This document shows, one piece after another, positions 29,266 to 36,887 of a stretch of 64,000 nt of DNA. This DNA is from Myxococcales bacterium (lineage in GTDB: Bacteria; Myxococcota_A; Polyangia; Palsa-1104). The number at the start of each line of letters is the position of its first letter. Positions within the stretch are counted from its first letter, which is position 1. The notes beneath the pieces were generated by a model. It had not been told where the DNA came from. It ran no database searches and worked only from the letters and a program-made list of their open reading frames with translations. Location: NCBI GenBank assembly GCA_003170275.1, contig PNAM01000117.1:2859-66858 (forward strand), written 5' to 3'. Both the position numbers and the translations under genes were made by a program.

Positions 29266-30623
29266 AGCACCACCATCAATAAGATCGACTGTTGCACGAT
29301 GCTGCCGAACACCAGCGAGAAGTCCGATTCGATGTTGAGCAGCACGCGGAAGATGCTGGCCGCTACCAGCGTGCCGCCGTCTCCGAGGGGACTGGCGAGG
29401 ATCTCGTACAGCATCCGGTACAACAGCCCCATCACGAACATCCCGACCAGCACGCCCCAGACCCCGAAGTTGGCGAACATCTCGACGGTCTGCTCGAGGT
29501 TGATCGACGTCTGGTAGTCGCGCTTGTCGAGGAACATGTAGCGGTGCCCGTAGTCCTGCCCGAGCGTCTTCTTCGGCTTCGACGGCACGAGGATGCGCGG
29601 CACGAAGCTCCAGAAGAAGTCCTCGTAGGTGGCGCCCTCCCAATACGGGACCACCGACGGCGTGCAGGCGATCACGTAGGCGAACGAGCTCAGGTGGTCG
29701 ACGCGGTTCTCGGCCACCTCGTTGGCTTCGCTGAAGCCCTTGTTGTTCGCGCCGGTGAAGACGCCGCCGATGAGATCGCCGAACAGGCCCATCTTGTCGA
29801 GCGTCGAGAGCTCGGTTTGGCGCGTGATCTCCTTGCGGTACTCCTGCTTGGTGCCGAGCGCGGGGATGAGCAGCACCGCGGCGATGGCCAGCACCGCGAT
29901 CGGCAGCTTGCCGCGCTCGGCGACGTAGACGAACAACAGGTTCGAGAGCGTGAAGGCCGGGTTCGACACGCTGCCGGTCACGAAGTCGAGTAGCAGCATG
30001 GCCAACAGCAGCAGCCCACCGAGCAGCACCAACGGCCGCCCCAGCTCGCCACGCAGGAACAACAGGAACAGCCCGCACAAGAGGACCACCGGCAGGAAGC
30101 TGATGAAGTTGGTGAGCTCCGCGACCGCCAGCGGGATGCGCAGGCCCGGCACGCGCACGAGCGCGCACAGATAAGCGACCACCAGGATACGCCAGGCGTG
30201 GTTGCGCAACTCGAGGCCGAGCCGCAGGCGCGGCAGGCTCTTGACGAGCTGGAACCGGTAGAACGCGATCAGCAGCAGGACCAGGCCCGCCAGCGCGAGC
30301 AGCAAGGTCATCTCGACCAGCTCGCCCGACGGACGGAAGCCGCGCACGCGCAGGTTCGCGTGGAACGCAGGCATGCCGTAGCTGAAGAAGTAGATGGCGC
30401 TCATCGCCGGCAGGAATGGTATGCGCCGCTCGCGATCGGCGAAGTAGCGCCAAGCGGGATAGGCGCTTACCCACAGGAGCAGCGTGCCGAGCAGGTAGCG
30501 CAGTGGCGTCCCGGGACCGTTGATGGTGGTCAACAGCCCGATCGTCAGGCTGGCCACCACCAGGATCGTCCACAGCGTCACCTGGCGGCGCTGTCGTGCG
30601 GGCGGCTCCTCGATCATTGCCAT
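29184..30623 (-). CDS. oligosaccharide repeat unit polymerase-like membrane protein (Wzy candidate)
   Basis: 479 residues with roughly 10-12 hydrophobic segments (TLWTILVVASLTIGLLTTI, FISFLPVVLLCGLFLLFL and others). A long periplasmic loop contains NRVDHLSSFAYVI, EDFFWSFVPRILVPSKPK and an Asn-rich patch. This is the general layout of O-antigen polymerases (Wzy, EpsF/ExoQ types), which are poorly conserved in sequence. It is divergent from the methyltransferase at 30657 across 33 bp. The C-terminal 27 codons are antisense to the methyltransferase at 28366-29265, which is unusual; both ends look genuine. With the ligase-type protein at 17632 it makes two polymerase/ligase candidates in the locus. 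Confidence 0.78.
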   Translation of the reverse strand: MAMIEEPPARQRRQVTLWTILVVASLTIGLLTTINGPGTPLRYLLGTLLLWVSAYPAWRYFADRERRIPFLPAMSAIYFFSYGMPAFHANLRVRGFRPSGELVEMTLLLALAGLVLLLIAFYRFQLVKSLPRLRLGLELRNHAWRILVVAYLCALVRVPGLRIPLAVAELTNFISFLPVVLLCGLFLLFLRGELGRPLVLLGGLLLLAMLLLDFVTGSVSNPAFTLSNLLFVYVAERGKLPIAVLAIAAVLLIPALGTKQEYRKEITRQTELSTLDKMGLFGDLIGGVFTGANNKGFSEANEVAENRVDHLSSFAYVIACTPSVVPYWEGATYEDFFWSFVPRILVPSKPKKTLGQDYGHRYMFLDKRDYQTSINLEQTVEMFANFGVWGVLVGMFVMGLLYRMLYEILASPLGDGGTLVAASIFRVLLNIESDFSLVFGSIVQQSILLMVVLYLLAGAHTGRANTTINDSSGLSPLSS

Positions 30624-30656
30624 TGCAGCATATCAGAGGTAGGAGACGGGGGCGGG

Positions 30657-31604
30657 ATGGTCGATGCGTACGTACAGCGCGAGGTAGCGGGCACCAACGG
30701 GCGGCTCTACGTGCCGCTCATCCAGCGGCTCACGCGCTATCCGATTCCGACCTGCCCGCTGCCGGCCGCGACCGGGCTCGGGCCGCTGCTCGACATCGGC
30801 TGCGGCTGGGGGCGCTGGATGGTGAGCGCGGCGCGGCGCGGCTGGCTGCCGGTCGGCGTAGACATCAAGCACGAGGCGGCGGCGGCGTCGCAGCGCGTGC
30901 TGAAAGAGCACGGGCTGCGCGGCCACTCGCTGGTCGCCGATCTCGGCCGTCTGCCGTTCAAGGATGCGGCGTTCGGCGCGGTCTTTTCCTACAGCGTGCT
31001 GCAGCACACCCACCGGCGCCGCGCGCGCGCGTGCCTCGAGGGGATCCGCCGCGTGCTGCGGCCGGGCGGCTTCTGCATGCTCGAGTTCCCGATGCGCGAC
31101 GGGATCGGCAACCGGCTGCGAGGAACCTCGCGGCCCAATCCGGCGGAGGACGACTACGAGTCGTGGGTGGTGCGCTACTACACGCTCGACGAGCTGCGCG
31201 CGCTGTTCACCGGGTTGTTCGGCAACTTCGAGTGGGAGGTCGACTGCTACCTGGGCATCGGCGTGCAATGGAGCGACGTCGATCTCCTGCCGTGGCGCTA
31301 CAAGCTGGTGCCGCTCACCTCGGAGCTGCTCAAGCGGGCCGCGCGGCTGATTCCGCCGCTCGAGCGGGCCGCGGACAGCATCTACGTGACCGCTTCGCTC
31401 GAGGGACGGTCGACGGGCGCGTGCGAGCCGCTTCCGGGGACCGGGAACCTGGCGGTGCTGCCGCTGCTGGCGTGCCCGGTGAGCGGCGGTGCGCTGGTGC
31501 ACGACGCGGCGCGCGGCGAGCTGGTGAGCGCCAAAGCCGGGCTGGCCTATCCGGTGGTCGACGACATCCCGATCATGGTGCCGGAAGAGGCGCGCCGGCT
31601 CTGA
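30657..31604 (+). CDS. SAM-dependent methyltransferase fused to C-terminal Trm112-like domain
   Basis: 315 residues. Class I fold with motif I LLDIGCGWGRWMVSAARRG, acidic strand GVDIKHEA and a central SYSVLQHTHRRR. The last 50 residues form a separate module LPLLACPVSGGALVHDA to YPVVDDIPIMVPEEA, which has the Trm112/UPF0434-type zinc-ribbon-like pattern with only one obvious Cys. ATG at 30657 is preceded by AGGAG at about 11 nt and a G-rich run. Overlaps the tail of the next methyltransferase by 32 bp on the opposite strand. Likely acts on a glycan precursor; the added module may hold a partner or substrate (inference). Confidence 0.82.
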   Translation: MVDAYVQREVAGTNGRLYVPLIQRLTRYPIPTCPLPAATGLGPLLDIGCGWGRWMVSAARRGWLPVGVDIKHEAAAASQRVLKEHGLRGHSLVADLGRLPFKDAAFGAVFSYSVLQHTHRRRARACLEGIRRVLRPGGFCMLEFPMRDGIGNRLRGTSRPNPAEDDYESWVVRYYTLDELRALFTGLFGNFEWEVDCYLGIGVQWSDVDLLPWRYKLVPLTSELLKRAARLIPPLERAADSIYVTASLEGRSTGACEPLPGTGNLAVLPLLACPVSGGALVHDAARGELVSAKAGLAYPVVDDIPIMVPEEARRL

Positions 31605-32445
31605 CCTTGCGCGCGAGCACGATCACCACTTCGCCGCCCGAGCGCTCGACCGGCTGAGCGGGGAAGTGGTCCCAGTCGGGAAACACGCCCAGCACCTCGA
31701 GCCCCACCCGCGGCAGGTTGCGCCGGAAGAAGGCCGAGTCGAACCCGAGCGGATGGATGGCGCCCACCACCGGCAGCGCCGCCGGGCCGCGCTGCTCGAA
31801 GTCGAAGTTGGGAACCTCCACGCACATCAGGCCCCCGTCGGTGAGGTGGCTCGAGATCTGCGAGAAGACCTGCGACAGATCGAGGAAGTGCTCGAGCGCG
31901 TGCGACGAGAACACCAGATCGAAGCGGCTCCCGGGCGGCAGCTCCTCCCAGCCGCGCGCCGCCGGCACGCCCAGCGACTCGACGCCAAACCGGCGGCGCC
32001 GCGCGCCGATCTCCAGCCCCATCACGTCGCAGCCGCGCCGCTTGAACGCGTGCAGCGCGTAGCCCCACGACGAGCCGATCTCGAGCACGCGGCCCGCCGG
32101 CGCGAGCGCGCACAGCTTGCCGGCCACGAGCGAGAAGTCCTTGTCGCTGCCGCGAAAGTCGGTCGCCACCAGCCGCGCGAGCTCGGCCGCCGACGGGAGC
32201 TCGGTGGTGCTGCCCTCGGCCGAGTAGCCGTGGTCGTAGAAGTTGTCGCTGAGGAGCGTGCGGTAGAGCGGGCGCACGTACGAAAGCCCGCAGCCCCGGC
32301 AGCGCACCACACGCACCACCAGGTACTTGCGCGCGAGCAACTCGGCCGAGGCGCTGCCGCAATGCGGGCAGGGCTGCGGGCGCGGATAGCGCGCGATCGC
32401 CTGGGCGAGAAACTCGAGCTTGACCACGATCGCCGCGCGGTTCAT
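31573..32445 (-). CDS. SAM-dependent methyltransferase with N-terminal four-Cys zinc ribbon
   Basis: 290 residues. Starts MNRAAIVVKLEFLAQAIARY, then a full zinc ribbon (CPHCGSASAE and CRGCGLSYVRPLY). The methyltransferase domain has VLEIGSSWGYALHAFKRRG (motif I), FDLVFSSHALEHFLDLS and a C-terminal EVVIVLARKVR. This matches sugar methyltransferases with a zinc-binding N-terminus found in glycan and antibiotic clusters. Last gene of a five-gene minus-strand operon, joined to the upstream glycosyltransferase by a 4-bp ATGA overlap. The 3' end overlaps the converging methyltransferase gene by 32 bp. Confidence 0.85.
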   Translation of the reverse strand: MNRAAIVVKLEFLAQAIARYPRPQPCPHCGSASAELLARKYLVVRVVRCRGCGLSYVRPLYRTLLSDNFYDHGYSAEGSTTELPSAAELARLVATDFRGSDKDFSLVAGKLCALAPAGRVLEIGSSWGYALHAFKRRGCDVMGLEIGARRRRFGVESLGVPAARGWEELPPGSRFDLVFSSHALEHFLDLSQVFSQISSHLTDGGLMCVEVPNFDFEQRGPAALPVVGAIHPLGFDSAFFRRNLPRVGLEVLGVFPDWDHFPAQPVERSGGEVVIVLARKVRAGAPLPAP

Positions 32446-33587
32446 TCGAGCTGCTCCCGCACCGGCGCGAACTGAGTCTCGTAGTTCCACGTCTCCGCCA
32501 CCCGGCGGCGACCGCGCTCGCCCATCGCACGGCGCTCGGCAGGGTGCTCGAGGAACCAGCGCAGCGCTTCGCCCAGGCTGCGCGGATCCTCGGGGTCGCA
32601 GGCGCGGCCGTAGTCGGGCAGGTACAGCGCGCGCCAGTCCGGGCGATCCGAGACCAGGAGCGGCACGCCGCAGGCGAGGTAGTCGAACGGCTTGTTCGAA
32701 GCGCCCGCCATGGTCTGCTCGTTGAGCTGGTCGGAGTGGAGCGGCATGAGCGCCAGCCCCACGTCGCTCGAGCGCGCCCAGGCGAGCAGGTCCGCGCGCA
32801 GCGGCACCGGCCCGACCAGGTCCACGCGCTCGCTCACGCCGAGCCGTGCGGCGTGCGCGCGGAGCTCGTCGAGGTAGCTGGCGTGCCCCACGGTCTGGTA
32901 GCCCACGACGCGCAACTTGACCTCGCGCGGCAAGAGCGCGAGCGCGTCGATCACCGCGAGCGGCAGCCGCGAAGGGACGATCGAGCCGTGGTAGAGCACC
33001 CAGAGATCCTTGTCGTCGCGCGGCCGGTTGGGCGCGTCTGCCTCGGCGCGCGCCGGGCAGTTCCACACGCACGAGATCGCCGCCGGCGATACGCCGGTCT
33101 CGGCGGAGAACGGTTGGATGCGCGCCTCGCTCGGCACCACCAGCACGGTCGCGCGGGCGGCCAGGCGGCGACGCGCCCAGCGGGCGAGGCCGACGAACCG
33201 CGAGCCGGCCGCGCCGGGCGGATCGTGCTCATGGTAGAGCACGCGCTGGCCGGGCAGGTAGCTGAGCGCGAGCGCGATCGGGCACGAGAGCAGATCCGAC
33301 GCGTAGACCCACTGTGGTCGCCAGGTGGCGGCCGAGGCGAGCGCGCGCGCGCCGAACCGCAGGTAGTGCAGCTTCTGGCGCCAGCCGGGCCGCTCGAACG
33401 GCACATTGTCGACGCGGATGCGGGCGTGCGCGGGCAGCGCGAGCGTATCGGCGCCGTACGCGCCCGTGCCGAGGAAACGCACGCTCCACCCCTCGTCGGC
33501 GAGCTGCCGGGAGGAGTGCTCAAGCGGCGGATAGCCGGCCGGGTTGGTGTACTGCACGTAAAGGATCTTGCGGGCGCCGTCGCTCAT
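32442..33587 (-). CDS. glycosyltransferase family 4
   Basis: 381 residues, GT-B fold. N-terminus KILYVQYTNPAGYPPLEHS, then WVYASDLLSCPIALALSYLP and RVLYHEHDPPGA. The C-terminal domain has LWVLYHGSIVPSRLPLAVID, LRVVGYQTVGH and the donor-site region LALMPLHSDQLNEQTMAGAS followed by SNKPFDYLACGVPLL. Typical of retaining GT4 enzymes. Linked to both neighbours by ATGA overlaps, so it is the fourth gene of the operon starting near 36887. Donor unknown. Confidence 0.87.
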   Translation of the reverse strand: MSDGARKILYVQYTNPAGYPPLEHSSRQLADEGWSVRFLGTGAYGADTLALPAHARIRVDNVPFERPGWRQKLHYLRFGARALASAATWRPQWVYASDLLSCPIALALSYLPGQRVLYHEHDPPGAAGSRFVGLARWARRRLAARATVLVVPSEARIQPFSAETGVSPAAISCVWNCPARAEADAPNRPRDDKDLWVLYHGSIVPSRLPLAVIDALALLPREVKLRVVGYQTVGHASYLDELRAHAARLGVSERVDLVGPVPLRADLLAWARSSDVGLALMPLHSDQLNEQTMAGASNKPFDYLACGVPLLVSDRPDWRALYLPDYGRACDPEDPRSLGEALRWFLEHPAERRAMGERGRRRVAETWNYETQFAPVREQLE

Positions 33588-34774
33588 CGCGCGACCCCAC
33601 GACAGGCGTCGATGAGCCCGCGCGACGCGGTAGCAAACGAGTACAACGCGATGTGCCGCCGGCAGGCTTCGTCGTAGCGGTGCCCGGTCCCGGTGCGCGC
33701 GCGCACGCGCTCGATCGCGGCGGCGAGATCCTGCGGGTCTCCCGAGTGGTGCACCTCGCCGGTGTCGCGGGTGATCAGATCGGGCGCGCAGCCGACCGCG
33801 TCCGAGACCACGCACGGCAGGCCGGTGGCCATCGCCTCGTTCACCACCAGTCCCCAGGTCTCGCGCTCGCTCGGCAGGACCAGACAGTCGGAGACCGCGT
33901 AGAGCTCGCCGAGCTCGCTCTGGTTGCGCAGGCCCGCCCAGACCACGTCGACGTGCAGCTCCGCCGCCAGCTGGCGGCAGCGATTCTCTTCTTCGCCCGA
34001 GCCCACCACCAGGAGCTGCGGTGCCGGGCGGAGCTGCGCCGCGGCGCGGATCAAGTCTTGCGGGCGCTTGATCGCCATCAGCTTGGCGCACGAGAGCAGC
34101 ACGAACCGGTCGGCACCCAGGCCGATCCTCTGCCGGGCTGCGGCGCGCGCCGCCGGCGTCTGGAACGGACGCGCCGCCGCCGCGAAGTACTCGTTGTCGA
34201 CGGTGTACGGCGCATCCCAGATGCGCGACTTGCTGACGCCGAAGTGGCGCAGGTAGGTGCGCGCGTGCCGGCCGATGCTGAGATAGCCCGAGTACAGCCG
34301 CAACATCGAGCGCGTACGCACCTGGCGCGCCAGGCGCACCGCGAGCGAGCGCTGCTGGAGCAGATGCGATTCCCCCCGGTAGAGCACCGGGATCCGATTC
34401 CGGTGGCACGCCCACAGCGCGCGCACCAGCGTGACCGAGTGCCAGCCCGGCACCAGCGCGACGTCGGGGCGCAGCTCGACCAGCGCGCGGGCGACCTCGG
34501 GCACGTCGAGGCCGAAGAAGTGGTCGCTCGACAGCGTCTCGCCCGCGCGCGACGGCCGGAGCGTGCGCTGGCGAAACCCGTCGTAGAGCGCCACGTCCCA
34601 CGCCAGATCGCGGGAGAAGCCGATCCCCTGCTGGTGCGCCGACGGCTCGACCGCGTAGAGCACCTCCAGGTCGAGCTCCGGGCAGCTCGCCGAAATGTAG
34701 CGGAACCATGGCGACAGGTACTGGACCGGATGGGTGAGCACAATCGCCAGGCGGATGGGCGCGGGTCGGGTCAT
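33584..34774 (-). CDS. glycosyltransferase family 4
   Basis: 396 residues. N-terminus IRLAIVLTHPVQYLSPWFR with the HPVQY loop common in glycosyltransferases acting on lipid-linked sugars. VLYRGESHLLQQRSL and RIWDAPYTVDNEYF lie mid-protein. The C-terminal domain has RFVLLSCAKLMAIKRPQDLI, LLVVGSGEEENRC and the donor site VLPSERETWGLVVNEAMATG (the conserved EX7E pattern). ATGA overlaps join it to its neighbours on both sides, so it is the third gene of the operon. Donor unknown; the sequence supports a retaining GT4. Confidence 0.9.
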   Translation of the reverse strand: MTRPAPIRLAIVLTHPVQYLSPWFRYISASCPELDLEVLYAVEPSAHQQGIGFSRDLAWDVALYDGFRQRTLRPSRAGETLSSDHFFGLDVPEVARALVELRPDVALVPGWHSVTLVRALWACHRNRIPVLYRGESHLLQQRSLAVRLARQVRTRSMLRLYSGYLSIGRHARTYLRHFGVSKSRIWDAPYTVDNEYFAAAARPFQTPAARAAARQRIGLGADRFVLLSCAKLMAIKRPQDLIRAAAQLRPAPQLLVVGSGEEENRCRQLAAELHVDVVWAGLRNQSELGELYAVSDCLVLPSERETWGLVVNEAMATGLPCVVSDAVGCAPDLITRDTGEVHHSGDPQDLAAAIERVRARTGTGHRYDEACRRHIALYSFATASRGLIDACRGVAR

Positions 34775-35757
34775 CTGCGCTTCTGTCCGATCACCGCCAG
34801 CGACTTGACGAGCAGTGTCGATTCGCGCACGCCCGCCGCCAACAGGCGCCGCCAGCGATCCGGATGACGGCGGCGGAACCGCAGGGCTTCGGTGCTGATC
34901 TTCACCACCACGTGCCGCAGCTCGAAGCGACGCGCGAGCTCGTCGAGGTAGGTCTCGGGATCGGCGAACGAGAACTGATCGCGGCGCGCCCAGAAGGGCA
35001 GGTTGGGATCGCTCCCGCGGTTGTAGCGCGCTTGATCGGAGATGCGCGCCTGGTAGTCGGGCTCGTCGAGGAGGAGATGGTCGTAGCCGGCGTCGTCGCC
35101 GTGCGCGGCGATGCAGTGGTCGCCGCCCCAGGTGTAGTAGAGCGGGCCGAAGTCGTGGTGCGCCCAGCCGCCGGGAACCAGCACTCGCGCGGTCTCGTCC
35201 ACCATCGCCGACAGGTTGCGCACGTGCTCGAGCACGGCGGCGCTCGAGATCAGATCGAAGGTCCCGTCGTCGAACGGCAGCGCCTCGACGCTGGCCTGGC
35301 GGAAGCGGACCTGCGCCCGATAGTGGCGGGCGAGCGTCGGGACCAGCTCCTCCCAGCGTTTCTGCAGCGAATAGACGTCGATGCCTTCGAGGCGCGGCAC
35401 GCCGCGACGCAGCCACGACTGCACGTCGCCCGAGCCGAGATAGCAGCCGGGCACCAGCACCGCGCGCAACGCTCCGACCTGCGCGTACAGATACGCCAGC
35501 GACGCGTCCGATCCGAAGCGCTCGCCGAGGGTGACCAAATCGTGCCGGAACGGCAGCTTGGGCAACGCCGTGTGCAGCGCCGGGCGTGCCAGCCGGAGCG
35601 CGAGCGGCGCCAACCGGCGCGCCAGCCGCCGCCGCGCCGGCTCGGTCGGCAACAGCTCGAACCGGCCGTGCACGCGGTCGCTGATGTCCTCGGCGGGAAA
35701 CTGCTGGATCTGCGCGCCCAGCGTGCGCCGCAGGGTCTCGATGCGCGCCAGCCTCAC
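34771..35757 (-). CDS. SAM-dependent methyltransferase
   Basis: 328 residues. A non-catalytic N-terminus of about 90 residues (Arg/Ala/Leu-rich) precedes the Rossmann domain: VLVPGCYLGSGDVQSWLRRG (motif I variant), GIDVYSLQKRWEE, SVEALPFDDGTFDLI and SAAVLEHVRNLS. The motif I Gly pattern GCYLGSGD differs from the usual GxGxG but is accepted in glycan methyltransferases. Second gene of the operon; overlaps both neighbours by 4 bp (ATGA). Probably an O-methyltransferase of the polysaccharide repeat. Confidence 0.84.
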   Translation of the reverse strand: MRLARIETLRRTLGAQIQQFPAEDISDRVHGRFELLPTEPARRRLARRLAPLALRLARPALHTALPKLPFRHDLVTLGERFGSDASLAYLYAQVGALRAVLVPGCYLGSGDVQSWLRRGVPRLEGIDVYSLQKRWEELVPTLARHYRAQVRFRQASVEALPFDDGTFDLISSAAVLEHVRNLSAMVDETARVLVPGGWAHHDFGPLYYTWGGDHCIAAHGDDAGYDHLLLDEPDYQARISDQARYNRGSDPNLPFWARRDQFSFADPETYLDELARRFELRHVVVKISTEALRFRRRHPDRWRRLLAAGVRESTLLVKSLAVIGQKRR

Positions 35758-36887
35758 GGGTAGAGCGCTTCCAGGAGGGTCCGCACGTGGGCCGGCGAGC
35801 TGCGCTCCTCGAACAGCGCGGCGGCGTCGTCGGCGCGCGCCTGGCGGGTGGGCTCGTCGTCGGCGAGCAGGGTGAGCATCGCCGCCGCCAGCGCGGGCGC
35901 GTCACGCGGCGGCACCAGCAGCGCGCACGATCGGTTCTGGTACACCTCGGGGATCGAGCCGACGGTGGTGGCGATGATCGGCCGGCGGCGCGCCGAGGCC
36001 TCGAGCAGCGACAGCGGGTAGCCCTCGTGCAGAGACGGCAGCACCACCGCCTCGCAGCCGGCGAACACCTCTTCGAGGGCCGCGCCGCGCACAGGGTCGC
36101 GCACCGTGATCCCCGGGCTGCCCGCCGCCAGGGCGCGCACTGCGGGCTCGTCTCCCACGCCGCACACCAGCAGCGTGGCGTCGGGACGGCGCGCGTGCAC
36201 CAGCCGGAAGGCCTCGAAGAGCCATGCGAACCCCTTGTCGAGATCGAACCGGCCGAGGAACGCGAAGCCCACCGAGCGCACTGTCGGCGGCACCGCGGGC
36301 GGCGGGTCCACCCACAGCGGCAGGATTCGGATCGGGCCGTCGAACCGATAGGTGCGGCGCGCGTTCTCGGCGATGATCTGCGAGGTCGCCAGGAGCGCGG
36401 CGGCGCGATGCATCCGCCGCGCGATCATGGGGTCGATGAACTTCACGTGCGGCAGCGCCTCGGTTATCTCGTGCAGGTAGATCGGCGGCAGCGCCGGAAG
36501 CGACAAGAGATAGCGCGCCTCGCGAGTCAGGCCGGTCGAATGCACGAACGCGGGGCGCAGCCGGATGGCATCGAGCCACAGCCACAGCACGATCTGCCGC
36601 TGCAAGAGATCCCAACGCGAGCCGCGCGTGATCGGCGGCGTGCAGATCGTGACGCCGCGCGAGGTCAACCGCGCGGCCGTCTCCGCGTCTGGCCGCTCGG
36701 TGACGTACAGGCGCACGTGATGTCCCAGGGCGGCGAGCGCCTCGGCTGTGAGGCGGGCGGTCTTGGGGGCGCCGCCGATCGCATGGACCCGCTCGGCCAG
36801 CACGAACGCCAGACGGTTTCGCGCGCCCGCGTTTGGTGTACGCTGCCGCGCTTGCGAGTCGCCATCTTCACGTCCGGCCGGTTTCAT
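35754..36887 (-). CDS. glycosyltransferase family 4 (start uncertain)
   Basis: GT-B enzyme of up to 377 residues. N-terminal strand NRLAFVLAERVHAIGGAPKT with a Gly-rich loop, middle YLHEITEALPHVKF, C-terminal SVGFAFLGRFDLDKGFAWLF, TLLVCGVGDEP and donor site VLPSLHEGYPLSLLEASAR. The only start that keeps the first beta strand is the ATG at 36887, which adds 28 residues of poor quality and overlaps the divergent gene starting at 36852. A GTG at 36803 avoids the overlap but loses the strand. First gene of a five-gene operon coupled by ATGA overlaps to the methyltransferase. Confidence 0.8.
   Translation of the reverse strand: MKPAGREDGDSQARQRTPNAGARNRLAFVLAERVHAIGGAPKTARLTAEALAALGHHVRLYVTERPDAETAARLTSRGVTICTPPITRGSRWDLLQRQIVLWLWLDAIRLRPAFVHSTGLTREARYLLSLPALPPIYLHEITEALPHVKFIDPMIARRMHRAAALLATSQIIAENARRTYRFDGPIRILPLWVDPPPAVPPTVRSVGFAFLGRFDLDKGFAWLFEAFRLVHARRPDATLLVCGVGDEPAVRALAAGSPGITVRDPVRGAALEEVFAGCEAVVLPSLHEGYPLSLLEASARRRPIIATTVGSIPEVYQNRSCALLVPPRDAPALAAAMLTLLADDEPTRQARADDAAALFEERSSPAHVRTLLEALYP
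36839..36844 (+). promoter_or_regulatory. -10-like hexamer before the TTG start
   Basis: TACGCT lies 7 nt before the TTG at 36852. No good -35 was found. It lies inside the coding region of the divergent gene if that gene starts at 36887. Confidence 0.25.
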
